8,351 bases of DNA from Neptunomonas sp. (GTDB lineage: Bacteria > Pseudomonadota > Gammaproteobacteria > Pseudomonadales > Balneatricaceae). The stretch is from NCBI GenBank assembly GCA_004195305.1, contig SDWN01000590.1, positions 1 through 8,351 of the forward strand. The letters are read 5' to 3'. Positions 1-5,241 of this stretch are shown piece after piece. How positions within the stretch are numbered: position 1 is the stretch's first letter; every line of letters starts with the position of its first letter. The notes under the pieces are model-generated. The model worked only from the letters and a program-made list of their open reading frames with translations. It had not been told where the DNA came from and made no database searches. The position numbers and the translations under genes were made by a program.

Positions 1-1600
1 GATCCAAGACCTGCCCCGCCAACGTACGCAACTGCTCCAGCCTGCTCTTTTCATCATCAACAACGGCCAGTCGCTCCGCTAAACGAATATAACGCCGGTA
101 CATTTTCATCCGCTCTTCGCTGCGACTCGGGGTGTCACGGGCCGCCTCCAAAAACAGTTGCGCCAAATTTAATAACGCACGGGCATTGTGGGGATCGTAC
201 TCAAACGCAAGCGTAAAATACCGAATCGCCTGACCCTGTTTATCTGCCAGATAATTACGCACACCTATCCGATTAACCTTGGCGCTCATTGCCGGGTCGA
301 GCTTACTCGCTACCGGCTCTGCAGACCCGGCATGCACAGGCTTAGGCGAGGCGGGCACCGTCTCATCCAGCATGTCGGAGCGCAGCCGATCCAGATCAAC
401 CTCGACCCCGCGTAACTCGGCATGCTGTAGCGCCCGCTCATAACAGCGCTGCGCCTCATCGGCATCCCCAAGCGTTTCTTGCACTTTGGCGCGCATCAGC
501 AGGGTCTGAATCGGCACTTCAGGGTCCCGATGAAAACGCTGCCCGGCTTTTTCAAGCAAGGTTTCTATTTGCACAAGCACATCCTGCCGCTGAGCATCAC
601 CGCCTTGCGCCATCTGCAGACGCTGTACGTTAGCCAGTTTGAGATAGGGCGCAGCACTATCCAGATAACTGCTACCACCCAGATGAATGCAGCGGCGGTA
701 AGCCTTTTCAGCCTGAGAAAAATCATTGGTCCGCACCGCCAACCGCCCCAGCTCCATCTGCCGATGGATACTCAGTGGCGATTGCGACACCGCCGTCTGC
801 AACGCTTTCTTAGACGCCGCCAAGTCGCCGGAAGCCTCGTACACCCGACCCTGCAGATCATACGCAGGAATCAGCAACGGGTGCTGGCTAAGCAACCCCC
901 GCAGCAACTGCTGTGCGGGCTCAAACTCGCCCAGATGATAGTGGCACTCCGCCAGATGGAAGCCTGGCAGCAATGCCTTTCCGGCCCAGTACAGGGTTTC
1001 AAACACCTCCTTGGCATCGACAAATTTAGCTTGATCCAGCAACAGCCGCCCTTTAATCAGCTGAGCCTTGCTGTAACAGGCATCTGAGGGCTTGAGCAAT
1101 GTGTCGCAGAGCGCGACTGCACGGTTGATCGCTTTTCTCTCGATGGCACGCTGGATCGGCTCCAACGCAGCACTGCGGACACAGAGCTGATGAATACGCC
1201 GACTAAGCGTATCGAGCGTGAAAGGTTTGGTTAACAGCTCATCGGGCTGAATTTCAATTGCAAACAGGACCGACTGTTGTGAGGCATCACTGGTCATTAG
1301 TACCCAAGCGCAGGTCGGCTTAATCAACCCCTTGTAGCGCGCCTCTTCCAACAACCGCAGACCCGAGTATGAGTCGTGGATATTATGACCGATGAGAATA
1401 ATGTCGAACTCACCCGAGATAATAACCTCCAACACCTGCGACGAGATCGATGTCGTTGTTATCGAGGAGAAGCCCATGCTCTGGAGCATGCTTTTTACGG
1501 TCGCACGCAAATTACCGCTACTGTCGATCAGCAACACCGATTTGTTGCTGTAATCCGGACTTCCTAGCAAGCTCGAGCCCCCCTCGCAGCAGCACTTCAT
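1..1600 (-). CDS. Response-regulator-like receiver fused to TPR repeats (3' end outside window)
   Basis: An open frame of 533 codons runs on the minus strand without a stop and leaves the window at base 1. The N-terminus (about residues 20–135) resembles a CheY-type receiver: VLLID at 22–26, Thr103 and the TKPF motif with Lys125. The rest is helical with TPR-like repeats near residues 177–205, 211–239, 245–273, 279–307, 365–395 and 442–485, which suggests a protein-interaction scaffold. No DNA-binding or enzymatic output domain is seen. The phospho-acceptor position carries Gly71 (context ILIGHNI), and the acidic pair is reduced to Asp26–Ser27, so canonical phosphorylation is unlikely. ATG at 1600 is the most upstream possible start because an in-frame TAA lies directly before it. 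Its Shine–Dalgarno is poor, and TTG at 1570, preceded by a GAGG run, is an alternative. Related receiver–TPR proteins of about this length occur in pseudomonads (from memory), so little C-terminus may be missing. The partner is unknown. There is no signal peptide, so it is probably cytoplasmic. Confidence 0.88.
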   Translation of the reverse strand, partial: MKCCCEGGSSLLGSPDYSNKSVLLIDSSGNLRATVKSMLQSMGFSSITTTSISSQVLEVIISGEFDIILIGHNIHDSYSGLRLLEEARYKGLIKPTCAWVLMTSDASQQSVLFAIEIQPDELLTKPFTLDTLSRRIHQLCVRSAALEPIQRAIERKAINRAVALCDTLLKPSDACYSKAQLIKGRLLLDQAKFVDAKEVFETLYWAGKALLPGFHLAECHYHLGEFEPAQQLLRGLLSQHPLLIPAYDLQGRVYEASGDLAASKKALQTAVSQSPLSIHRQMELGRLAVRTNDFSQAEKAYRRCIHLGGSSYLDSAAPYLKLANVQRLQMAQGGDAQRQDVLVQIETLLEKAGQRFHRDPEVPIQTLLMRAKVQETLGDADEAQRCYERALQHAELRGVEVDLDRLRSDMLDETVPASPKPVHAGSAEPVASKLDPAMSAKVNRIGVRNYLADKQGQAIRYFTLAFEYDPHNARALLNLAQLFLEAARDTPSRSEERMKMYRRYIRLAERLAVVDDEKSRLEQLRTLAGQVLD

Positions 1601-1665
1601 TTACCTACATGTTGAGCGCATCACAGGCTTACCCAACCCGACCAGCCCTTCCAAAAAACCTTGGC

Positions 1666-1723
1666 GATACCAGCGCGCCATTGTACCGCTGATAGTGCGG
1701 CAAACCAGCATTAGCTTGGTATC
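1666..1723. repeat. Nested inverted repeat in the divergent intergenic region
   Basis: The outer arms are GATACCA (1666–1672) and TGGTATC (1717–1723), a perfect 7-base inverted pair. Inside them CCGC (1686–1689) faces GCGG (1697–1700), flanked by TTG and CAA that can extend the inner stem past a two-base bulge. This could be an operator or a structured leader of the regulator transcript. The pairing is visible, but its function is inference and chance is not excluded. Confidence 0.35.
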
Positions 1724-1800
1724 TTAGCGGCCTGCAGTTAAGAAAAACTAGCAGATATACGACAAATAGTTACAAGACAGACCGCAGTGCAGGTGCTAAC

Positions 1801-1828
1801 TTTACACTTCGAAATAACGATGAAGAAT
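1801..1828 (+). promoter_or_regulatory. Candidate sigma-70 promoter for the deacetylase gene
   Basis: TTTACA at 1801–1806 matches the -35 consensus in 5 of 6 bases. After a 16-base spacer, AAGAAT at 1823–1828 matches the -10 consensus in 4 of 6. Transcription would begin around 1835, leaving a leader of about 110 bases before the ATG at 1945. The orientation and place fit, but the match is modest. Confidence 0.28.
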
Positions 1829-1944
1829 TAGATCCCCCGCCTCGAAGCTGGACAGATCACTCACCGGCCCTGGCGTAACACAATAAGATCCATCGGCCCT
1901 GCCTCGCTCTCAGGCACGCCGTGTTCACTGCATGGGATTACGCA

Positions 1945-2868
1945 ATGGTAACAACCTATATCAGCCACCAGGACTGCGGCCTTCACAACATGGGACCGGA
2001 GCACCCTGAAAGCCCGATTCGGCTCCTGGCGATCGCCCGTCAACTCGAACGCACCGGCCTCATAGATCAGCTCCAGCAGATGCAGGCAGTACCTATTCTG
2101 GAGGAGCAGATACGACTGGCTCACGCCCCTCTGCACTCGCAACGCCTGCAGATGAAGCTCCCCGAGAAAGGGATCATCTATACCGATGAAGATACCGCGC
2201 TCTGCCCACAGTCGCTACACGCCGCCAGCCTTGCTGCGGGGGCGACTATCCTGGGGGTCAATCGCGTCCTAAGCGGCAAGACCGACAATGTATTCTGCGC
2301 CGTGCGCCCACCCGGACACCATGCCGAACACAACCTTGCAATGGGATTTTGTTTCTACAACAACGTGGCGATCGGCGCCATGCACGCCCTCCAGCAGCCA
2401 GGCATTGAACGGGTGGCGATTCTAGATTTCGACGTCCATCACGGCAATGGCACGGTGGATATTTTCAAAGACAAGCCCGAGGTTTTGGTCTGCTCGACCT
2501 TCCAGCACCCCTTCTACCCCGAGCGCTATAGCGAGATCCAACGCCCCAACATCATCAACTGCCCGCTGCCAGCCCACAGTGAGAGCAACTGTTTCCGCCA
2601 AACCGTTGAGAGCAACTGGCTACCCGCACTCCAGACCCACAAACCGGATCTGATTTTAATCTCAGCAGGGTTCGATGCCCACTGGGAAGACCCGATGGCG
2701 GATCTGAAGCTAAACGAGGAGGATTACCGCTGGGTCACGCAGCTGATCATGGATACCGCTCGAATCTACTCCAGCAACCGGGTCGTATCGGTTCTAGAAG
2801 GCGGCTACAACCCCAGCGCTCTGGCATACAGCGTCCAGGCGCACCTTGAGGCACTGCTGGGCTACTGA
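1945..2868 (+). CDS. Histone deacetylase family zinc hydrolase
   Basis: This 307-residue protein belongs to the arginase/deacetylase fold family (HDAC, AcuC and acetylpolyamine amidohydrolase relatives), which hydrolyses acetyl-amide bonds with a catalytic metal. The visible signature residues are PPGHH with the active-site His125–His126, DFDVHHGNGT (161–170) supplying metal ligands Asp163 and His165, AGFD with the third ligand Asp244, and EGGYN with the transition-state Tyr288. The N-terminal HNMGPEHPESP (14–24) is also typical. All catalytic positions are intact, so activity is expected. The length fits a single compact domain without the large insertions of some polyamine deacetylases, and there is no signal peptide. 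I chose ATG 1945 because family members start just before the YISH-like segment and GGGA lies 7 bases upstream; GTG 1921 is an in-frame alternative. The gene stands alone, divergent from the TPR regulator and convergent with thiI. Its substrate (protein lysine, polyamine or small molecule) cannot be told from sequence. Confidence 0.93.
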   Translation: MVTTYISHQDCGLHNMGPEHPESPIRLLAIARQLERTGLIDQLQQMQAVPILEEQIRLAHAPLHSQRLQMKLPEKGIIYTDEDTALCPQSLHAASLAAGATILGVNRVLSGKTDNVFCAVRPPGHHAEHNLAMGFCFYNNVAIGAMHALQQPGIERVAILDFDVHHGNGTVDIFKDKPEVLVCSTFQHPFYPERYSEIQRPNIINCPLPAHSESNCFRQTVESNWLPALQTHKPDLILISAGFDAHWEDPMADLKLNEEDYRWVTQLIMDTARIYSSNRVVSVLEGGYNPSALAYSVQAHLEALLGY

Positions 2869-2892
2869 TCCACCCAGCAAACCTCTGCAGCA

Positions 2893-4347
2893 TCACTCAG
2901 GGCGATACACCTTCACATTGGTGTAGCCCTGCTCTTTCAGATAGAGCGCATGCAGCTGACTCATCACCCCGCGGTCGCAATAAAGCAGATACTGGCGCTC
3001 ACTGTCCAGCTTCACAAACTCAGTCGCCAGACTGTAAAACGGGATTTTAAGAACACCAACATCCGCGATAACGAGCGGATCACGCTCCTCCTCAACCGGG
3101 TGACGCACATCGATAATAATCTCTGACGACAGCACCTGCTGCTGATTTTCGACCTCAATTTGATCCTGAACTTCAGCTTCGATCTGATCAATGCGGACCA
3201 CCCTGGCACTGACTATCGCTTGCTCCAGCACGTCAAGATCAAATGCCGCCTCCTCCTTTTCGATCCGATCACGCTTTGCATGCGTGGTGGGACGATCAGA
3301 GATCACACCGCAGTACTCCGGCATGGATTTGGCGAAGTCATAGGTTCCGATAGCTTTAGCCGTATCGATGATGTCCTGCTTGTCGGTCACGATCAGCGGA
3401 CGCAACACCAGGGTATCGATCACCGAATCGATCACCGCCAGATTAGGCAGCGTCTGGCTGGAAACCTGCGCCACACTCTCACCGGTCACCAAGGCCTCGA
3501 TCCCTAAACGCTCAGCCACCCGGGCGCCGGCACGCAGCATCATCCGCTTTAGCACCACGCCCATCTGAGAATGATGCACTTTGGTGAGAATCTCAGCCAC
3601 AACCGCCTCGAAGGGTACCGTGACAAATTTAACCCGGTGCGAAGAACCAAATTTCTGCCATATAAAATGCGAAACCTGCTTCACCCCGGTCTCGTGGGCC
3701 GCACCACCGAGATTAAAAAAACAGTAATGGGTACGGCAACCGCGTTTGATCGTCATATAGCTCGACACGGTAGAGTCAAAGCCTCCCGATATTAACGACA
3801 ACACCGCATCCTGGCTCCCCAAAGGAAACCCACCAAGACCGGGATAGCGCTGCTCAACAACAAACAATGACTGGTCGCGCACCTCGACATTAACTGTCAC
3901 CTCGGGATGGTGCAGATCGACCCGAACAGCATCGGTATGCTGCAGCAAACCGCCGCCAATATAGCGCTCCAGATCGAGAGAACTGAAGTCGTGCTTACCG
4001 GCACGCTTGACCCGGACCACAAAGCGCTTACCCGCCAACTGCTCAGCATAGACCGAACGGACCCGTTGGAACACCTGTTCAAAATCACCTAACGGATACT
4101 GCTTCACCCGCAGAATATAGGCGATTCCCGGCGTGACCTGCATCGCTGCGGTGAGACGCCCCAGCTGCTCCGCATCCTCAACCTGGGTTTCTACCGTCAC
4201 CTTATCCCACTGGGCACAGACATGCGCCTTCGGATCGATTCGGCGCAGCACAATCTGCAGATTAGATTGTAGCCGCTGGATGAAACGCCGCCGCACCGGC
4301 TTGCTCTTAATCGTGATCTCGGGAAATAGTTTGACGATAAATTTCAT
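2893..4347 (-). CDS. thiI: tRNA 4-thiouridine synthase / thiazole-synthesis sulfurtransferase ThiI
   Basis: ThiI takes persulfide sulfur from a cysteine desulfurase (IscS in E. coli), makes 4-thiouridine at tRNA position 8, and supplies sulfur for the thiazole of thiamine. The 484 residues match the E. coli length (482) and architecture: an N-terminal ferredoxin-like/THUMP tRNA-binding part (about 1–165), a PP-loop adenylation domain with SGGFDS at 187–192, and a C-terminal rhodanese domain (about 403–484). The two catalytic cysteines are present: Cys346 in MPEYCGV, and the rhodanese Cys457 in YCDRGVM, which carries the persulfide. With the rhodanese domain present, both the tRNA and thiamine roles are expected. 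The start MKFIVKLFPEITIKS is nearly that of E. coli, which fixes it although the Shine–Dalgarno is weak. The gene lies downstream of the tRNA terminator and has its own -10 element. All three tRNAs encoded nearby have U8, the modified base. It converges on the deacetylase gene with 24 bases between stops and no visible terminator. Confidence 0.98.
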   Translation of the reverse strand: MKFIVKLFPEITIKSKPVRRRFIQRLQSNLQIVLRRIDPKAHVCAQWDKVTVETQVEDAEQLGRLTAAMQVTPGIAYILRVKQYPLGDFEQVFQRVRSVYAEQLAGKRFVVRVKRAGKHDFSSLDLERYIGGGLLQHTDAVRVDLHHPEVTVNVEVRDQSLFVVEQRYPGLGGFPLGSQDAVLSLISGGFDSTVSSYMTIKRGCRTHYCFFNLGGAAHETGVKQVSHFIWQKFGSSHRVKFVTVPFEAVVAEILTKVHHSQMGVVLKRMMLRAGARVAERLGIEALVTGESVAQVSSQTLPNLAVIDSVIDTLVLRPLIVTDKQDIIDTAKAIGTYDFAKSMPEYCGVISDRPTTHAKRDRIEKEEAAFDLDVLEQAIVSARVVRIDQIEAEVQDQIEVENQQQVLSSEIIIDVRHPVEEERDPLVIADVGVLKIPFYSLATEFVKLDSERQYLLYCDRGVMSQLHALYLKEQGYTNVKVYRPE

Positions 4348-4379
4348 GGCGGGCGCGGCCTGATAATAGAAAACTAATA

Positions 4380-4385
4380 ATTATA
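4380..4385 (-). promoter_or_regulatory. -10 element of a probable thiI promoter
   Basis: The minus strand reads a perfect TATAAT here, which would place the transcript start near 4373 and leave a leader of about 25 bases before the thiI ATG. The -35 position at 17-base spacing (4403–4408) reads AGGAAC, far from consensus, so the promoter may be weak or need an activator. An inverted repeat at 4400–4416 covers that position. Confidence 0.5.
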
Positions 4386-4399
4386 CCCAAACCCCTGCC

Positions 4400-4416
4400 G
4401 CGGTTCCTACGACCGC
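4400..4416. repeat. Inverted repeat over the thiI -35 region
   Basis: GCGGT (4400–4404) and ACCGC (4412–4416) form a perfect 5-base inverted pair around a 7-base centre. The repeat sits where the -35 hexamer of the thiI promoter should be, so it could be a regulator-binding site. This rests on position and symmetry only. Confidence 0.3.
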
Positions 4417-4458
4417 TCGCTATCCATCTAAAGACGCCAGGTGTTTTAGCACGCAAAT

Positions 4459-4490
4459 AAAAAAGGCCCAGCTTGCGCCAGGCCCTTTTT
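4459..4490 (-). terminator. Rho-independent terminator of the tRNA operon
   Basis: A GC-rich hairpin lies 6 bases past the CCA end of the last tRNA-Arg. GGCC at 4465–4468 pairs with GGCC at 4481–4484, and an A-run (4460–4464) pairs with a T-run (4486–4490) across one bulged base. On the minus strand the stem is followed by a six-T run and then ATTT. It would end the tRNA transcript before the thiI promoter. The A/T runs on both sides mean it could also act on the plus strand, but no plus-strand gene obviously needs it. Confidence 0.8.
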
Positions 4491-4496
4491 ATGTAG

Positions 4497-4573
4497 TGGT
4501 ACACCCGAGAGGATTCGAACCTCTGACCGCTCGGTTCGTAGCCGAGTACTCTATCCAGCTGAGCTACGGGTGC
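4497..4573 (-). tRNA. tRNA-Arg(ACG), promoter-distal copy
   Basis: A 77-base cloverleaf with encoded CCA. The anticodon stem CTCGG/CCGAG encloses the loop CTACGAA, giving anticodon ACG, normally deaminated to ICG to read CGU, CGC and CGA. The T-loop TTCGAAT and U8 are present and the discriminator is A73. The acceptor stem pairs fully except that position 1·72 is G·U, not the G–C of E. coli tRNA-Arg(ACG). It is identical over all 77 bases to the copy at 4664–4740, lies 90 bases beyond it, and is followed by the terminator. Confidence 0.97.
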
Positions 4574-4663
4574 ATTAACCTGCAGTGCTGTTCAGTGCCA
4601 TTGCGCCAAACAACTGCTTCATACGAAGCACGAACCCATTCAAGCAGATCCGTTTTTAATAAG

Positions 4664-4740
4664 TGGTACACCCGAGAGGATTCGAACCTCTGACCGCTCG
4701 GTTCGTAGCCGAGTACTCTATCCAGCTGAGCTACGGGTGC
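4664..4740 (-). tRNA. tRNA-Arg(ACG), promoter-proximal copy
   Basis: Identical to the second copy at 4497–4573: 77 bases, anticodon ACG in loop CTACGAA, encoded CCA, A73 and a G1·U72 wobble. It begins 19 bases after tRNA-Ser, too close for an independent promoter, so it is probably cut from a shared precursor. In E. coli the equivalent cluster holds serV and several copies of tRNA-Arg(ACG), so a tandem pair fits a locus where copy number varies. Confidence 0.97.
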
Positions 4741-4759
4741 CCAAAACGTTGCCATAAAA

Positions 4760-4849
4760 TGGCGGAGAGCGAGGGATTCGAACCCTCGATAAGATTTCTC
4801 CTATACACCCTTAGCAGGGGTGCGCCTTCAGCCACTCGGCCAGCTCTCC
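4760..4849 (-). tRNA. tRNA-Ser(GCU)
   Basis: A 90-base tRNA with the long variable arm typical of serine tRNAs. Acceptor arms GGAGAGC and GCTCTCC pair perfectly, followed by G73 (usual for tRNA-Ser) and an encoded CCA. The anticodon stem CACCC/GGGTG holds loop CTGCTAA, giving anticodon GCU for AGU and AGC codons. The variable arm folds as a 6-base stem closed by GAAA. U8 is present. It is the first gene of the tRNA cluster and corresponds to serV beside csrA in E. coli. Confidence 0.97.
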
Positions 4850-4863
4850 AACAACGGAGTCGA

Positions 4864-4872
4864 ATCTTACCA
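4864..4872 (-). promoter_or_regulatory. Candidate extended -10 promoter of the tRNA cluster
   Basis: Between csrA and tRNA-Ser the minus strand reads TGG followed by TAAGAT, an extended -10 arrangement (TGn plus a 4-of-6 hexamer). The start would fall near 4857, about 8 bases before the mature tRNA-Ser end. The -35 position (around CTTTTC) is poor. Read-through from csrA is the alternative, as no terminator is visible after csrA. Confidence 0.4.
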
Positions 4873-4905
4873 GAATGGCGGAAGAAGAAAAGCTCTAATC
4901 CCAAT

Positions 4906-5088
4906 TTATTCGGGGTTATTCTCGTTTTCTTTCTGGATGCGCTGATAGATCTCTTCGCGATGAACAGAAACATCCTTAGGCGCGTTAATACCGATCCTAA
5001 CCTGATTGCCTTTTACACCCAAAACGGTCACTGTGACATCATCACCAACTATGAGGGTTTCGCCCACTCTGCGGGTCAAAATTAACAT
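4906..5088 (-). CDS. csrA: Carbon storage regulator CsrA (RsmA)
   Basis: CsrA is a small dimeric RNA-binding protein that binds GGA motifs in mRNA leaders to block or promote translation, and in gammaproteobacteria is usually titrated by CsrB/RsmZ-type small RNAs. The 60-residue product starts MLILTRRVGETL and is almost identical to E. coli CsrA (61 aa) through VSVHREEIYQRIQ. Leu4 and Arg44, key RNA-contact residues in E. coli, are both present. Only the last ten or so residues diverge, as usual. The start is fixed by homology and by a strong Shine–Dalgarno (AAGGAG, 5 bases before ATG). It lies 153 bases after lysC with its own candidate promoter and 56 bases before tRNA-Ser. The ribosome-binding site contains GGA motifs, consistent with autoregulation. 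Confidence 0.99.
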   Translation of the reverse strand: MLILTRRVGETLIVGDDVTVTVLGVKGNQVRIGINAPKDVSVHREEIYQRIQKENENNPE

Positions 5089-5092
5089 ACTA

Positions 5093-5104
5093 TCTCCTTA
5101 TCCA
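5093..5104 (-). promoter_or_regulatory. csrA ribosome-binding site with overlapping GGA motifs
   Basis: The minus strand reads GTGGATAAGGAGATAGT before the ATG. The Shine–Dalgarno AAGGAG contains one GGA (5095–5097), and a second GGA lies three bases upstream (5101–5103). Motifs of the ANGGA type overlapping a ribosome-binding site are the classic repressive CsrA target, and E. coli csrA mRNA is known to be autoregulated. Binding here is inference. Confidence 0.55.
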
Positions 5105-5128
5105 CTGTGCCCATCTGCTATATAGCTG

Positions 5129-5156
5129 ATTATCGTATAGCTCTTAGTCCAACCAA
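5129..5156 (-). promoter_or_regulatory. Candidate csrA promoter
   Basis: On the minus strand TTGGTT (5151–5156) and GATAAT (5129–5134, 5 of 6 to consensus) are separated by 16 bases. The start would be near 5122, giving a leader of about 34 bases that ends in the strong Shine–Dalgarno. A perfect 10-base palindrome, GCTATATAGC (5117–5126), overlaps the expected start. Other A/T-rich hexamers nearby could also serve, so more than one start is possible. Confidence 0.4.
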
Positions 5157-5210
5157 GTATAGACCTCAGACAAACAACAGTAGTTACTACTCAAAAAAAA
5201 CACTAGGACA

Positions 5211-5233
5211 GAAACAGGCCGTCCCCCGGCCCG
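5211..5233 (-). terminator. Hairpin after lysC, weak terminator or attenuator
   Basis: Starting 8 bases past the lysC stop, the minus strand forms CGGGCCG/CGGCCTG, seven pairs including one G·U, around loop GGGGA, followed by TTTCTGT. The A·C mismatch on the plus strand becomes a G·U pair only in minus-strand RNA, which supports that direction. The T-run is short and interrupted; a clean eight-T run lies further on at 5193–5200. It may partly uncouple csrA from lysC transcription. Confidence 0.5.
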
Positions 5234-5241
5234 CACACACA

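Larger units (their letters stand above)
1601..1944. other. Divergent intergenic region between the TPR regulator and the deacetylase gene
   Basis: This 344-base stretch separates two divergently transcribed genes and must hold promoters for both. I see no convincing gene in it; short open frames here lack family resemblance. It contains a nested inverted repeat (1666–1723) and a weak plus-strand promoter candidate (1801–1828). I found no clear minus-strand promoter for the regulator gene and no tRNA, riboswitch or transposon end. Confidence 0.7.
4497..4740. repeat. Tandem duplication of the tRNA-Arg gene
   Basis: The two tRNA-Arg genes are identical, but flanking identity stops within a few bases on each side and the 90-base spacer (4574–4663) is unlike the spacer before the first copy. 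The spacer holds a perfect hairpin, TGCTTC/GAAGCA around a 4-base loop at 4615–4630, perhaps linked to precursor folding or processing. Identity is visible; recent duplication or gene conversion is inferred. Confidence 0.75.

Noticed and set aside
479..1087. 202-codon plus-strand open frame, and a smaller one at 188–415
   Set aside because: Both lie antisense to the intact 533-codon receiver–TPR frame and show no family resemblance or plausible ribosome-binding site.
1921..1944. GTG at 1921 as the deacetylase start
   Set aside because: The eight extra residues are not typical of the family; ATG 1945 has GGGA 7 bases upstream and fits the conserved beginning. It remains possible.
1861..2142. 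Minus-strand open frame overlapping the deacetylase start
   Set aside because: It is the antisense shadow of a well-conserved gene and has no recognisable domain.
2869..2892. Shared bidirectional terminator between the convergent deacetylase and thiI genes
   Set aside because: The 24-base gap has no GC-rich inverted repeat followed by T-runs on either strand.
4496..5085. Plus-strand open frames across the tRNA cluster (4496–4693 and 4663–5085) and minus-strand ones at 4564–4755 and 4731–4973
   Set aside because: They translate tRNA sequence and the antisense of csrA; the repeated peptide common to two of them is only the duplicated tRNA-Arg.
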